Shown: in pieces, positions 36,816-46,556 of the stretch
Position numbering within the stretch: position 1 is the stretch's first letter
Layout: the number at the start of each line of letters is the position of its first letter
Assembly: GCF_023650955.1 (NCBI RefSeq)
Contig: NZ_CP098039.1
Coordinates: forward strand, 1,612,001 to 1,676,000
Origin: Thermosynechococcus sp. HN-54
GTDB taxonomy: Bacteria; Cyanobacteriota; Cyanobacteriia; Thermosynechococcales; Thermosynechococcaceae
Direction of reading: 5' to 3'
Length of the DNA stretch: 64,000 nucleotides
The notes under the pieces: model-generated
Database searches by the model: none
Told to the model about the DNA's origin: nothing
Seen by the model: only the letters and a program-made list of their open reading frames with translations
Made by a program: the position numbers and the translations under genes

Positions 36816-38837
36816 ATGGGCAAAATTGTTGGCATTGATCTGGGAACAACCAATTCCGTCATCGCTGTGCTGGAAGGGGGAAAACCGGTGGTAATTGCCA
36901 ATGCGGAAGGCTCCCGCACCACCCCCTCCGTGGTTGCCTTTGGTAAAGAGGGAGAACGGCTTGTGGGTCAGTTGGCGCGGCGGCAGGCGGTGCTGAATCC
37001 CCAGAATACCTTTTACGCCGTCAAGCGCTTTATTGGTCGTGAATATAGCGAACTCAGTGCAGAGTCCAAACGGGTGCCCTACACCATTCGCCGTGATGAG
37101 TCCGGTAAAGTGCGCATCAAGTGCCCGCGGCTACAAAGAGAATTTGCGCCCGAAGAAATTTCAGCAATGGTTTTGCGCAAGCTGGTGGAGGATGCCAGCC
37201 GCTATTTGGGAGAACCAGTCACTGATGCGGTCATTACCGTACCCGCCTACTTTAATGACTCTCAGCGGCAGGCCACTCGTGATGCGGGGCGAATTGCCGG
37301 CTTGAATGTCCGCCGCATTATTAATGAACCCACTGCTGCTGCCCTTGCCTATGGCCTCGATCGCCAGAAGGAGCAGACGATTCTTGTGTTTGACCTTGGC
37401 GGTGGCACCTTTGATGTCTCCATTCTTGAGGTGGGGGATGGGGTTTTTGAGGTGAAGGCCACCAGCGGCGATACCCAATTGGGGGGCAATGACTTTGATA
37501 AGTTGATTGTGGACTGGCTGGCGGAGGACTTCTTGGCCAAGGAGGGCATTGACCTACGGCGCGATCGCCAGTCTCTCCAGCGGCTCACCGACGCAGCCGA
37601 AAAAGCAAAAATTGAGCTTTCTGGCCTACTGGAAACGAATATCGACCTGCCCTTTGTCACTGCCACTGCCGAGGGGCCTAAACACATTGAGACCACACTG
37701 AGTCGCCGCCAATTTGAAGACCTCAGCCAAGGGCTATTGCAGCGGCTGCGCTACCCGGTGGAGCAGGCCTTGATGGATGCCCACCTAACGCCAAGTGAGA
37801 TTGATGCGGTGGTTCTAGTGGGGGGTGCCACTCGCATGCCAATGGTGCAGGAGCTGGTGCGGCAGATGATTGGCCGTGAACCCAATCAAAACGTCAACCC
37901 CGACGAAGTGGTGGCGATCGGCGCTGCCATTCAAGCAGGCATTCTTGCGGGGGATATGAAGGATATCCTGCTGTTGGATGTAACCCCCCTTTCCTTGGGT
38001 GTGGAAACCATTGGCGGCGTGACGAAGGTACTGATTCCCCGCAATACAACGATTCCGGTGCGCCGCTCCGATATTTTTTCAACCTCAGAAAATAACCAAA
38101 GCCAGGTGGAAATCCACGTCGTTCAAGGGGAGCGGGAACTAGCAGAACACAACAAGTCCTTGGGACGCTTTAAGTTAACAGGTATTCCGCCAGCGCCTCG
38201 GGGGGTGCCCCAAATTCAAGTGTCCTTTGACTTGGATGCCAATGGCCTGCTCCAAGTGGTGGCCTTGGATCGTTTTAGTGGGCGTGAGCAAAGTGTGGTC
38301 ATCCAAGGGGCATCCACCCTGAGTGAAGAGGAAATTCAGCAGATGCTCTTGGATGCCGAGTCGAATGCCGCCAGCGATCGCCAGCGGCGCGCCCGTATTG
38401 AGAAGCGCAACCGTGCCCAAGATCTGATTAACCGCGCTGAACGCCAACTGCGCGAGGCGGCTCAGGAATTTGGCTATCAATTTGCCGCTGATCAACGCCG
38501 TGGCATTGAAGCCCTGGTGCGGCAATTGCAGGAGGCCATTCGCAATGAGGACGATCGCCAGATTGACCTTACCTATGCGGCCCTTGAAGAGCGGCTTTAC
38601 GACTTTGTCCGCCAACTGCGCCTCAGCGAAGAGGAATTGGAAGATGATGAGGATGTCTTTAAGCTGCCCAACCTCAAGGAAGCGGTGAATAAAGGCTTGG
38701 ATGCAGTGCGAGGTCGGGAGCGCCGCCGCGACTATGAGGATGAGTGGGATCAGCCGCCACGCACGCGGCGTTCTCGCGGCTATTCCCAACGCAGTGATTC
38801 AGCCGCATGGGATGATTGGGATGACGACGACTGGTAG
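36816..38837 (+). CDS. dnaK: Hsp70 chaperone DnaK (cyanobacterial DnaK3-like)
   Basis: 673 aa from ATG 36816 ([14 protein letters not shown]); a GTG seven codons earlier is in frame. ATPase motifs are complete: [44 protein letters not shown]. After the substrate domain the tail is long and acidic/basic, ending in a run of Asp and Trp rather than the EEVD-like end of classical DnaK. With a dnaJ gene 41 bp downstream this resembles the DnaK3-DnaJ pair of cyanobacteria, reported to be membrane-linked. TATAAC at 36766 could be the -10 box. No CIRCE element is seen. Confidence 0.93.
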   Translation: MGKIVGIDLGTTNSVIAVLEGGKPVVIANAEGSRTTPSVVAFGKEGERLVGQLARRQAVLNPQNTFYAVKRFIGREYSELSAESKRVPYTIRRDESGKVRIKCPRLQREFAPEEISAMVLRKLVEDASRYLGEPVTDAVITVPAYFNDSQRQATRDAGRIAGLNVRRIINEPTAAALAYGLDRQKEQTILVFDLGGGTFDVSILEVGDGVFEVKATSGDTQLGGNDFDKLIVDWLAEDFLAKEGIDLRRDRQSLQRLTDAAEKAKIELSGLLETNIDLPFVTATAEGPKHIETTLSRRQFEDLSQGLLQRLRYPVEQALMDAHLTPSEIDAVVLVGGATRMPMVQELVRQMIGREPNQNVNPDEVVAIGAAIQAGILAGDMKDILLLDVTPLSLGVETIGGVTKVLIPRNTTIPVRRSDIFSTSENNQSQVEIHVVQGERELAEHNKSLGRFKLTGIPPAPRGVPQIQVSFDLDANGLLQVVALDRFSGREQSVVIQGASTLSEEEIQQMLLDAESNAASDRQRRARIEKRNRAQDLINRAERQLREAAQEFGYQFAADQRRGIEALVRQLQEAIRNEDDRQIDLTYAALEERLYDFVRQLRLSEEELEDDEDVFKLPNLKEAVNKGLDAVRGRERRRDYEDEWDQPPRTRRSRGYSQRSDSAAWDDWDDDDW

Positions 38838-38878
38838 AACTTTAGTTGCCGCAAATGTCAGTGTAGATAGGGTTGTCG

Positions 38879-39859
38879 ATGCGTAATTTTCGAGATTACT
38901 ACCAGCTTTTGGGCGTGGATCGCAGTGCCAGTACGGAAGAGATTAAACGCGCCTATCGGCGGCTGGCACGGCGGTATCATCCCGATATGAATCCGGGCGA
39001 TCGCGCGGCAGAGGAAAAGTTCAAAGACATTAGTGAGGCCTACCAAGTGTTGAGTGATCCCGCTCGCCGCGAGCAGTACGATCGCTACGGTGAATACTGG
39101 TCACAACCGGGCTTTCGCAGTCGCAGTCCCCAGCGAACCACCGTGGGCCGTCGCAATGGCACCAGTCTTAGGGAGGAACCCGATCTCAGTGAAGATAATT
39201 TTCAGGAGTTTTTGGATCAACTGTTGGGTCGGCGATCGCCCCGCACCTCGACAATTCCTGCGGATCCCCCCCGTCGCTCGCCTACGATAGAGACAGACTA
39301 CTTTCGCCCCGGCACGGTCAAAACCGCCTATACCGCTGTGAGCCGTCGCGACGCTGAAGCCACCTTAGAGATTCCCCTTGAAAAGGCCTACGAAGGGGGA
39401 CGAGAGCGGATTCGCCTTGGGGATGGGCGCTCTTTGGAAGTGACGCTGCCACCCGGAATCGTGACTGGTCAACGAATTCGGCTGCGGGGTCAAGGCACAG
39501 GCGGCGGCGATCTCTACTTGAAACTTCAGGTGATGCCCCATCCCCTCTTTCGCCTTGAGGACTATGACATTGTCTGTGAACTTCCTGTCACCCCCAGTGA
39601 GGCAGCTCTAGGGGGGCAAATTGAAGCCCCTACCCTCGATGGCTGGGTAAAAATGATGGTTCCGGCAGGGGTACGCACGGGGCAACGACTGAGACTGGCG
39701 GGCAAAGGCTATCCTCGACCCGATGGCGATCGCGGTGACCAACTGGTGGAAATCGTGATCACGCTGCCCCCTCAACTCAGCGATGCCGAGCGAGACCTCT
39801 ATCGGCAGCTTCAGGCAATTGAGTCCTACAATCCCCGTGCCCATTTGGCGTACTCCTAA
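38879..39859 (+). CDS. J-domain co-chaperone, CbpA-like (type II DnaJ)
   Basis: 326 aa from ATG 38879; a TTG two codons earlier is also in frame. The J domain (residues 4-70) has the essential HPD in [14 protein letters not shown] Gly/Arg/Ser-rich linker follows, then the two-part C-terminal substrate domain (about 160-320: [38 protein letters not shown]). No Cys-rich zinc finger is present, so it is type II. Placed right after dnaK, it is the likely partner for that Hsp70. Confidence 0.92.
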   Translation: MRNFRDYYQLLGVDRSASTEEIKRAYRRLARRYHPDMNPGDRAAEEKFKDISEAYQVLSDPARREQYDRYGEYWSQPGFRSRSPQRTTVGRRNGTSLREEPDLSEDNFQEFLDQLLGRRSPRTSTIPADPPRRSPTIETDYFRPGTVKTAYTAVSRRDAEATLEIPLEKAYEGGRERIRLGDGRSLEVTLPPGIVTGQRIRLRGQGTGGGDLYLKLQVMPHPLFRLEDYDIVCELPVTPSEAALGGQIEAPTLDGWVKMMVPAGVRTGQRLRLAGKGYPRPDGDRGDQLVEIVITLPPQLSDAERDLYRQLQAIESYNPRAHLAYS

Positions 39860-39862
39860 ACT

Positions 39863-40948
39863 ATGGATGCCTTGGCCTTTGCTGACCCCTCAGCGCAATC
39901 TACCCTAAAGGACATCCAGACCTATCTCAAGACCGTTGTTGCCACCAGTGCTAACCGCATTGATCAGCAAAAGTCCCTTTTATCCGAAAGTCTGCAAGCC
40001 CTAGGGAACTTGGGCATTTTTCGTTTGGGGGTACCCAAGGCAATGGGCGGATTGGGGTGCGATCGCCGCACGCTGTGGCATTTAAACTTGCAGCTGGCAC
40101 AAACCTCCGGTGCCCTTGCCTTTTTGGTGGCCCAACATCAGTCGGCTTTGGGAATGATTCTCGAACACACTGAAGGCAATGTTGCCCAAGCCTACTTAGC
40201 GGATTTGATGCAGGGGCAGGTGTTAATTGGTGTCAGCTTTTCCCACTTACGCCACAACCCAGTGGATCTGCAAGCTCAACCCACCAGTGGGGGCTATCTG
40301 CTGCGGGGAACACTGCCTTGGCTCAGTGGCTTTCAGCACATGACCATGTTTGTGGCCGCCGCGCCTTTGCCGGATCGGCGTATTCTCTTTGCTCTCATGC
40401 CCTTTATCAATGCCCAACAGGCCACTGGCGGAATTTTGCACCTCTCACTCCCCTTGCCCTTAGCGGCTGTGCCCTCAACGCAAACGGTTCAGGCAGAAGT
40501 GGTGAATTGGCTAGTGCCGCCCGAAGATGTGGTGGGGGTCAGTGAGGCGGATTGGATCACCGCCCGCGATCGCCAGCAACTGCTGCGGGGAAGCGCGGCT
40601 CCCATGGGCTGTGCCCATGCCAGTTTGCAGATTTTAGCTGCAATTCCCGAAGCCAAAGACCTCTACCACTATTTTCGCGATCGCTGGCAACAGCTCTACG
40701 CGCGGATTCAAGGGGAGTTGGACGACGTGAATCCTCCCTACCATGCCCAACTACGCGCCGCCGCCATTCACCTTGCCGTTCAAGCAGCTCAAGCAGCCCT
40801 AATTACCACCGGGGGCAGTGCCTTAGTACTCAATCACACCGTTCAGCGCCTCTATCGGGAAGCGATGCTCTACACTGTTTCAGGGTTGAATGCCCCCCTG
40901 CGCCACGCCTTGATTGAGGAGTTGCGTTTTGGACGCGGTTCGCATTGA
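39863..40948 (+). CDS. Acyl-CoA dehydrogenase-like flavoprotein
   Basis: 361 aa. The N-terminal helical domain (about 15-110: LGNLGIFRLGVPKAMGGLGCDRRTLWHL, GALAFLVAQHQSALGMI) and the middle beta domain (VLIGVSFSHLRH) follow the acyl-CoA dehydrogenase plan. The C-terminal helical domain is short, and I cannot place a catalytic Glu. Cyanobacteria generally lack a full beta-oxidation route, so the substrate is open; DszC-like flavin monooxygenases have the same fold and are an alternative. It begins 3 bp after dnaJ and overlaps the glycosylase start by 20 bp. Confidence 0.8.
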   Translation: MDALAFADPSAQSTLKDIQTYLKTVVATSANRIDQQKSLLSESLQALGNLGIFRLGVPKAMGGLGCDRRTLWHLNLQLAQTSGALAFLVAQHQSALGMILEHTEGNVAQAYLADLMQGQVLIGVSFSHLRHNPVDLQAQPTSGGYLLRGTLPWLSGFQHMTMFVAAAPLPDRRILFALMPFINAQQATGGILHLSLPLPLAAVPSTQTVQAEVVNWLVPPEDVVGVSEADWITARDRQQLLRGSAAPMGCAHASLQILAAIPEAKDLYHYFRDRWQQLYARIQGELDDVNPPYHAQLRAAAIHLAVQAAQAALITTGGSALVLNHTVQRLYREAMLYTVSGLNAPLRHALIEELRFGRGSH

Positions 40949-41507
40949 GCTAGATAACTGTCTGCCTCTTGAGTGGTTTGGCCGCCCTGCCCCTGTGGTG
41001 GCTCAAGAATTGCTGGGGTGTATTCTCGTGCGCCAGCAGGCCAATGGTCAAATTTACCGCGGCCGTATTGTGGAAACCGAGGCCTATATGGCCGGCGATC
41101 CTGCTTGCCATGGCTACCGCCGCCAAACCGCTCGCAATGCTCCCATGTTTGCAGCACCAGGCACGATTTATGTCTATCAAATCTATGGCATTCACCACTG
41201 CTTGAATATCGCGAGCGATCGCCCCAACTTTGCCAGTGCCGTTCTCATCCGTGCCCTTGAGATGATCAGCCCACCCTTGCCCCCCCGCAGTGCTGCTGGT
41301 CCAGGAAAGCTCTGCCAAGTCTTAGGGATCGATCGCCGGCTTTCGGGGTTAATGCTAGGGCAAGAGAGCGGCCTCTGGTTAGAAAAGCCGCCCCAACCCC
41401 TGACAGACCCTGTGGTACAAACCACTCGCATTGGTATTTCCCAAGGGCAGGAGATTCCTTGGCGGTGGTACGTGCAGGGCAACGCTGCCGTCTCTCGCTA
41501 TTCGTAG
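40929..41507 (+). CDS. DNA-3-methyladenine glycosylase (AAG/MPG type)
   Basis: 192 aa. The best start is TTG 40929, 7 bp after GAGGAG; it lies inside the end of the preceding gene. Family motifs are complete: LEWFGRPAPVVAQELLGCILVR, GRIVETEAYMAGDPACH, MFAAPGTIYVYQIYGIHHCLNI and GPGKLCQVLGI. The Glu in VETEAY is the catalytic base. It removes alkylated purines such as 3-methyladenine and hypoxanthine, starting base excision repair. Coupling to the acyl-CoA dehydrogenase-like gene is by overlap only. It ends 10 bp inside the convergent bicA. Confidence 0.93.
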   Translation: MDAVRIELDNCLPLEWFGRPAPVVAQELLGCILVRQQANGQIYRGRIVETEAYMAGDPACHGYRRQTARNAPMFAAPGTIYVYQIYGIHHCLNIASDRPNFASAVLIRALEMISPPLPPRSAAGPGKLCQVLGIDRRLSGLMLGQESGLWLEKPPQPLTDPVVQTTRIGISQGQEIPWRWYVQGNAAVSRYS

Positions 41508-43189
41508 CTGCCCGTCGTTACCTCCAGCAGGTCTTCCGGCTGGTTAAGAAATTGGATGGCTTTTTCGAGGGCTTGCCGGCGATCGCTCACCACATGGTCG
41601 GCAGGCAACCGATCCAAAATTCGGAAGCGTTGCAGTCGCTGTTGCACCTTATCCGCTGAGCCATTCACCAAGAAAATCGCCAAACGATGCTTTTGCGCCT
41701 CTTGGATCAAGGACTCAATCGCCAACGTTGCAGTGACTCCCAACAACGGTACACTGCTGACATCCAGAATCAGCACCCTATAGTCAGACATGATCGCCTG
41801 CCGTTGGGAAATCGCCCAAGCCGAACCAAAACTCATTGGCCCCCCAAGGTGCAGGAGTAGCAGTTGACCCTTAGCTTGGCGAAATAGCTCCTTTTCCTCC
41901 GGCGTGAGGGGGGTTTGATCATCAGCATGGGTAATCGCCTTCACATCCTCCGATTGCAGATCCGCCAAGCGCTTGATTGTCAGCATATTGGCAATAAAGA
42001 CACCCACGCCAACGGCCACAATCAGATCCACAAAGACCGTCAGCAGCATGACTCCGTACATGATGAAAGCAGCCCGCAGGGAGAGGACATGGGCGCGTTT
42101 GAGAAAATTCCAGTCAATAATGTCAATGCCCACCTTAATCAGAATCCCCGCCAACACGGCATTGGGAATTGGTTCTGTCAGAGGAGCGGCCCAGAGCACA
42201 ACCATCAGTAGAATCACGGCGTGGATCATGCCCGATAGGCAGGTACGTCCCCCCGCTTGGATATTGACCACTGTGCCCATCGTGGCACCCGCCCCAGGCA
42301 AACCGCCAAACAAGCCCGACACTAAGTTGCCAATGCCCTGACCAATCAGTTCCTTATCGGAATCGTGCTGGGTGCGAGTAATGCTATCAGCAATCACTGA
42401 AGTCAAGAGCGAATCAATACAGCCCAGCATTCCCAGCATTGCCCCATCCACCAGCATGGTTTTTAGCGCAGGCAGGGTAAAAGTGGGGGGGACAAATTCT
42501 GGCAGCCCCGTGGGAATGGTACCAATCCGCGTCAAACCGGCATCGGCAAAAAAGACGATTGAAAGAATCGTGCCCAAAACCAACGCTAAGAGCTGGGGTG
42601 GCACAAGCCGCCGAATTTTTTGGGGCGTGAAATAAATTAACCCAAGGGTGAATAACCCCAAAGCAAGGGCAGCCGGGTTCAGCGTTTGAATCCACTCTGG
42701 CAAGTGTTGCACTGCCCCCAGCACCCCCCCCTTACTGCTGTGCCCTAACAAAGGACCAATTTGCAGCAGGATCATGATCAGGCCAATGCCCGACATAAAG
42801 CCGGAAATGACGGTGTAGGGCATGAGGGTAATGTACTTGCCCAAGCGCAACAGCCCAAAGAGGATTTGAAAACAGCCTGCCAGCATGATGACCGTAAAGG
42901 CCATGTATAGTCCTTGTTCCGGATATTCACTGGTGAGGCGGGTAATCACTGCCGTAATCACCACCGTCATTGGCCCGGTGGGATTGGAAATCAGCGTCGG
43001 CGTGCCGCCAAAGAGGGCGGCAAAAAACCCGAGACAGATCACGCAGTAGAGTCCCGCCGTTGCACCAGCGCCAGAGGTGACACCAAAAGCCAAGGCCATC
43101 GGCAATGCCACAATGGCGGCGGTCAACCCGCCAAAAAGATCGCCGCGCCAATAGCGAAAGTCAATTCGATTAACTAAATTTGTCAGCAT
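41498..43189 (-). CDS. bicA: SulP-family bicarbonate transporter, BicA-like
   Basis: 563 aa from ATG 43189 (MLTNLVNRIDFRYWRGD), which follows AAAAGGGG at good spacing; another ATG at 43225 has no ribosome site. It has 12-14 membrane segments and a C-terminal STAS domain (about 440-560: LLLLHLGGPMSFGSA, LILDVSSVPLLGVTATLAIE). GGLTAAIVALPMALAFGVTSGAGA, NPTGPMTVV and GCIDSLLTSVIADSITRT match the BicA sodium/bicarbonate symporter as I recall it. This is a low-affinity, high-flux part of carbon concentration. A sulfate role is the alternative. Confidence 0.88.
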   Translation of the reverse strand: MLTNLVNRIDFRYWRGDLFGGLTAAIVALPMALAFGVTSGAGATAGLYCVICLGFFAALFGGTPTLISNPTGPMTVVITAVITRLTSEYPEQGLYMAFTVIMLAGCFQILFGLLRLGKYITLMPYTVISGFMSGIGLIMILLQIGPLLGHSSKGGVLGAVQHLPEWIQTLNPAALALGLFTLGLIYFTPQKIRRLVPPQLLALVLGTILSIVFFADAGLTRIGTIPTGLPEFVPPTFTLPALKTMLVDGAMLGMLGCIDSLLTSVIADSITRTQHDSDKELIGQGIGNLVSGLFGGLPGAGATMGTVVNIQAGGRTCLSGMIHAVILLMVVLWAAPLTEPIPNAVLAGILIKVGIDIIDWNFLKRAHVLSLRAAFIMYGVMLLTVFVDLIVAVGVGVFIANMLTIKRLADLQSEDVKAITHADDQTPLTPEEKELFRQAKGQLLLLHLGGPMSFGSAWAISQRQAIMSDYRVLILDVSSVPLLGVTATLAIESLIQEAQKHRLAIFLVNGSADKVQQRLQRFRILDRLPADHVVSDRRQALEKAIQFLNQPEDLLEVTTGSYE

Positions 43190-43474
43190 TTCTACCCCTT
43201 TTGGCGAATTTAGAGAGGGTGTCATAGCTCAATCGCTGTTAAGAGCACTCCCTATGGAAGCATTCTCATAACTTATAGCTATGATAAGAAAATATTTAAT
43301 TGAGATAATCCTATGCTTTAGGGGGGACAATCTGTCTAGAGAGCAGGTCAAAGATTTTTTTATCTGTTCTATAGGCAAAAAGGGGAGAATCAGCGGAGAA
43401 GAAGGCTTGCTCACTGTAAAACTTTGTTACACTCAGGGATTGAGAGAAGCAACTTACGAGGTCAGGACACTCCT

Positions 43475-43774
43475 ATGAGTCAATCGCCGCTGGATGCCTT
43501 TTTCCTTGGTCGAGCGACAGCAACGCTCCTGCGTGATCAGGCGCAGCATCTATTTGTGGAATTCCTGAGTCAGCTAGGGCGATTTGATGCTGAACAGCAG
43601 CAGCGGCTCCATCAATTCATGGAAGAGGTGCAAGCTCGCGCCCGCCAAGAAGCAGAAATGGTGGTTCCTCGGGGTAGCCAACGGGTAGATTGGCAAGCCC
43701 TGATTGATGATTTGCGCGCTGAAATTGCTGCCCTGCGCACGGAACTGCAACGCTACCGCAATCGCGACGGTTAG
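43475..43774 (+). CDS. Small conserved cyanobacterial protein
   Basis: 99 aa from ATG 43475 (MSQSPLDAFFLGRATATLL). Helical throughout: residues 20-60 (DQAQHLFVEFLSQLGRFDAEQQQ) and a C-terminal coiled coil (LIDDLRAEIAALRTELQRYR). I recall this pattern from a cyanobacterial family (DUF6825) but cannot confirm it. No membrane segment. It stands between divergent bicA and the convergent DUF429 gene, overlapping the latter by 4 bp. Confidence 0.75.
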   Translation: MSQSPLDAFFLGRATATLLRDQAQHLFVEFLSQLGRFDAEQQQRLHQFMEEVQARARQEAEMVVPRGSQRVDWQALIDDLRAEIAALRTELQRYRNRDG

Positions 43775-44526
43775 GGGCGGGGAACAACGATGTACCCTGT
43801 TTTTATGTAGGCGTCGGTGGCCGCTGGCTCTGGCGAAAACGACTCACTGCCCAAAACCCAGTGGCGATCGCGCCCCCAGTACCACCAGTAAGCCGCTGTA
43901 TAGGCACAGAGGATTGCATCGAGTTGATCTTCCAGTGCTTTGAGATCCCGCCCAGTAGTGGGCATGCCTGCCTCTATCTGCAACATTAAGGGTGGCTCAC
44001 AGTGGCGAAGATGCGCTGTCATCAAATCCCTGAGGCGAGCTAATTCCCTGATGCGCTCTGCAAGACGGCCTTTTTTGTACTGAATGATTTGGTCAAGCTG
44101 AAAGAGGGCGATCGCCGTGGCATGGGGGAAGACTTCAATTTGAAATCGCCCGCGTTCTTGGGGCGTGATTGTAGGCGCATGGTGAAATCCCCGTTGGCGG
44201 AGGGCTTGACTAAACCCCGTGGTGTGCTGCGCAAAGGGGGACTGCTGATTCGCAGGATAGCAGCCGGCATGATACCGCCCAAGGAGTTGGTGGGACTGGC
44301 GATCGCAGGTACGCATTCCCCGCAGATTAGGAATAATCAGGGGCGCATCCACCGCCACCATTGCTGCTTGTGAAAAGGGTGCATCGCGATCAATCCATGC
44401 CAAAAGTTCATCCGTATCACGGGAGCGATCCACACACACTATCTCTAGGTGCTGAGCCTGCCATTGCAAACAGCAGTACCCTGACGCCCCACCTTTCCAC
44501 GCCAGATCAATGCCGAGAAACCGCAT
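43771..44526 (-). CDS. DUF429 protein (RNase H-like fold)
   Basis: 251 aa. Opens with FLGIDLAWKGGASGYC and carries VAVDAPLIIPN and EVFPHATAIALF, the conserved acidic and His positions of DUF429, a family with an RNase H-like fold and no proven reaction. C-terminal ALEDQLDAILCAYTAAYWWYWG is also typical. It overlaps the upstream EI24 gene by 20 bp, so the two are likely co-translated. No signal or membrane segment. Confidence 0.85.
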   Translation of the reverse strand: MRFLGIDLAWKGGASGYCCLQWQAQHLEIVCVDRSRDTDELLAWIDRDAPFSQAAMVAVDAPLIIPNLRGMRTCDRQSHQLLGRYHAGCYPANQQSPFAQHTTGFSQALRQRGFHHAPTITPQERGRFQIEVFPHATAIALFQLDQIIQYKKGRLAERIRELARLRDLMTAHLRHCEPPLMLQIEAGMPTTGRDLKALEDQLDAILCAYTAAYWWYWGRDRHWVLGSESFSPEPAATDAYIKTGYIVVPRP

Positions 44527-45274
44527 TGGCTGCTGTCAACTGCTTTTGGGGTGGATACTCTTGAATGAGCAAAGCAGCAGCGACCACCCCCACTGGTGGT
44601 ACGAGCACTAACCCCACTAGGGGAATCAACAGAGCCAACAACTGCGCCAAACCAAGGCCATAAATCTGCGGCGTGTAGGCACGGGTCAGCCGTTTGCGCT
44701 CCCGAAGGGAGGTGCTGTGTTTCTCGAGGAGGTAGTCAAAGCTGCCGCGTCCCAGAAAGTAACTGTTGGCGATCGCCATCACAAGGGGTTGCAGCGGGCC
44801 TGCCAGAAACGAGAGGACAAGGAAAAGGACTTGTAAAATGGCATCTCGCACGGCAAACCAACCACCGACCATCGCATTCAATAGATCCCGTCGCCAGCCC
44901 ACCTCAATAGGTTGTCCCATCGTAATTTTTTCAACCCGGTTGAGCAGCGGACCAAGAAAAGGAATGACCACCAGGGGAATGAGCGTTTGATAACCAATGA
45001 GGGCTAAAAAGATAGCAATGAGGGTGGCTAAAACATCAATGACCCCTTGGTAAAGCCACTGCCATTGCTCGCCAACAGACCAGTAATCCCCAACCCCTTG
45101 AACAGCCCAGAAGGCAGCAATAATCAGCACTATCCCCAGAGCAAGGCTCAAAAAGGCAGGTAGTAGCAGATAACCCCACAGGCGATAACGGGCAATAAAG
45201 ACAAGGCCGCGACCAAAGGCAAAAAAACCTGCCTGAAACTGTTGTACTGCCGACCAAAACTGCCCGATCACCAA
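44507..45274 (-). CDS. EI24-domain membrane protein (CysZ-like)
   Basis: 255 aa with about five hydrophobic segments (LWGYLLLPAFLSLALGIVLII, LATLIAIFLALIGY, ILQVLFLVLSFLAGPL, LAQLLALLIPLVGLVLVPPVG). The order and the phrase FGRGLVFIARYRLW match EI24/CysZ proteins. CysZ imports sulfate in enterobacteria; the cyanobacterial relatives have no proven substrate. The start is TTG 45274 or GTG 45271; neither has a clear ribosome site. Confidence 0.82.
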   Translation of the reverse strand: MVIGQFWSAVQQFQAGFFAFGRGLVFIARYRLWGYLLLPAFLSLALGIVLIIAAFWAVQGVGDYWSVGEQWQWLYQGVIDVLATLIAIFLALIGYQTLIPLVVIPFLGPLLNRVEKITMGQPIEVGWRRDLLNAMVGGWFAVRDAILQVLFLVLSFLAGPLQPLVMAIANSYFLGRGSFDYLLEKHSTSLRERKRLTRAYTPQIYGLGLAQLLALLIPLVGLVLVPPVGVVAAALLIQEYPPQKQLTAANAVSRH

Positions 45275-45305
45275 TGGTTCTAGAATTCCCTAGGAAAATC
45301 CTAGC

Positions 45306-45485
45306 CTATCCACGGCGGGGTGGCGTGCCTTCATCATCTGGCGGCGGCGCATCGGCAACAAAATCAGGGGTATTCACCTGTTCGGCGCGGGAAACAGTGG
45401 TTGCTGTCGGTCGCCATAGCCAACTGGTCAACAGTCCAAGGGTGAGGAGTGCCACCAGTAGGGGAATGAATAGATCCGTCATCAT
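45306..45485 (-). CDS. Small single-span membrane protein
   Basis: 59 aa. I prefer ATG 45485, since GAGG lies 6 bp before it; another ATG is eight codons upstream. One hydrophobic helix ([17 protein letters not shown]) near the N-terminus is followed by a Thr/Ala segment and a charged, Pro-rich tail (DAPPPDDEGTPPRRG). Nothing I recognise. It sits 31 bp before the EI24 gene on the same strand. Good ribosome site and strong helix suggest it is real. Confidence 0.6.
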   Translation of the reverse strand: MMTDLFIPLLVALLTLGLLTSWLWRPTATTVSRAEQVNTPDFVADAPPPDDEGTPPRRG

Positions 45486-45678
45486 TGTTTGCCTCATTGA
45501 ATTCATCATTGTACAGAATCAGAGGAGTCTTTCTTGAGTGCTAGCTCCCCTGACGCAGTGCGACTTTTGTAAGTTCCAGTACAGATCCTTTCGCAAGAAT
45601 TGAACACCCTCAAAACGTTTAAGCTGGCTCGCTGTAGCCGCAGAGTTTGAGCTATCGTTGAATTGGCAGCCTTGGGTG

Positions 45679-46119
45679 ATGAGAGCGATGGCACTGTCCC
45701 CGTTTTGGATTTGGTTGATTGTTGCCGTCATTCTTTTTGTGATGGAGCTTGTCTTGCCGACGGCCTTTGTGGAAGCAACCCTCGGCCTCAGTGCCCTCAT
45801 TGTTGCCTTTCTATCGTTTTTGATTCCCAGCTTTTCGGTTCAAATTATCCTTTGGATGGTACTCTCCATCGTCGTGGTCTTTCTCCTGCGACGCTATCAG
45901 CCGAAACGTGTCCCTCCCGTGCTCAAGGAAGCCGCCGAGGCAGAAACGATTACGAAAATTCCCGCTGGCGAGACGGGGCGGGTGCTATACGAAGGGATTT
46001 CCTGGCAAGCTCGCTGTGATGACCCCCACTTGACCATTCCTGAACATCAACGGGTGATTATCATTGGCCGTCAGGGGACAACGCTGATTGTGATGCCCGA
46101 GGATGCTATTCAGTCCTAG
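45679..46119 (+). CDS. NfeD-family membrane protein
   Basis: 146 aa from ATG 45679, with ATG 45688 also possible. Two to three hydrophobic segments (FWIWLIVAVILFVMELVLPTAF, ALIVAFLSFLIPSF, IILWMVLSIVVVFLL) are followed by an OB-fold C-terminal domain (AGETGRVLYEGISWQARCDD, HQRVIIIGRQGTTLIVMPED). NfeD proteins work with SPFH proteins such as the one at the window start; here the genes are 45 kb apart. The C-terminal end overlaps the convergent ferredoxin gene by 14 bp. Confidence 0.85.
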   Translation: MRAMALSPFWIWLIVAVILFVMELVLPTAFVEATLGLSALIVAFLSFLIPSFSVQIILWMVLSIVVVFLLRRYQPKRVPPVLKEAAEAETITKIPAGETGRVLYEGISWQARCDDPHLTIPEHQRVIIIGRQGTTLIVMPEDAIQS

Positions 46120-46534
46120 GGGGCGATCGCCGTTTTCTACGGTAGGTTGTCGCAGGATCAATGGGAAAGCCGGCAAGGGGAACAACTTGCTCGAGGCGCT
46201 CTTTTTCAAGCCGCTTTAATTCCGTGTAATCCACCCAGTGGATACAATCAACCGGACAGGTGTCAATGGCTTCTTGGATCAGTTCGAGGGGATCACCATC
46301 TTGGCGCACCACGCGCGATCGCCCGTAGTTCGGCTCAATGTAGAAAGTATTGCGAGCCACATGGGCACAGTGCTTGCAGCCAATACAGGTAATCTCATCC
46401 ACATAGACACCACGCTGACGATGGGTGCCCCCCAGTTCGGGTTCGTAGCCGCTGCGAGGTTCACTTTGGCGAAGTTGGCCGCCAAGTTCTGGCTCTAAAC
46501 CAAGGGGTTGCCCCTCTGCCACGTGCCTCTCCAT
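46106..46534 (-). CDS. 4Fe-4S ferredoxin
   Basis: 142 aa. The cluster site is CIGCKHC near residues 50-56 and a distant CPVDCI near 93, with a typical VDEITC lead-in and IEPNYGRSRVV between. The N-terminal 40 residues are Gly/Glu/Arg-rich and probably flexible; the C-terminal 40 are basic. It carries electrons in the cytoplasm; the partner is unknown. It follows ycf35 and a DUF2997 gene on the same strand, a trio I recall as conserved in cyanobacteria. Confidence 0.9.
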   Translation of the reverse strand: MERHVAEGQPLGLEPELGGQLRQSEPRSGYEPELGGTHRQRGVYVDEITCIGCKHCAHVARNTFYIEPNYGRSRVVRQDGDPLELIQEAIDTCPVDCIHWVDYTELKRLEKERLEQVVPLAGFPIDPATTYRRKRRSPPRTE

Positions 46535-46556
46535 TATCTTGAATGATCGACAACGG

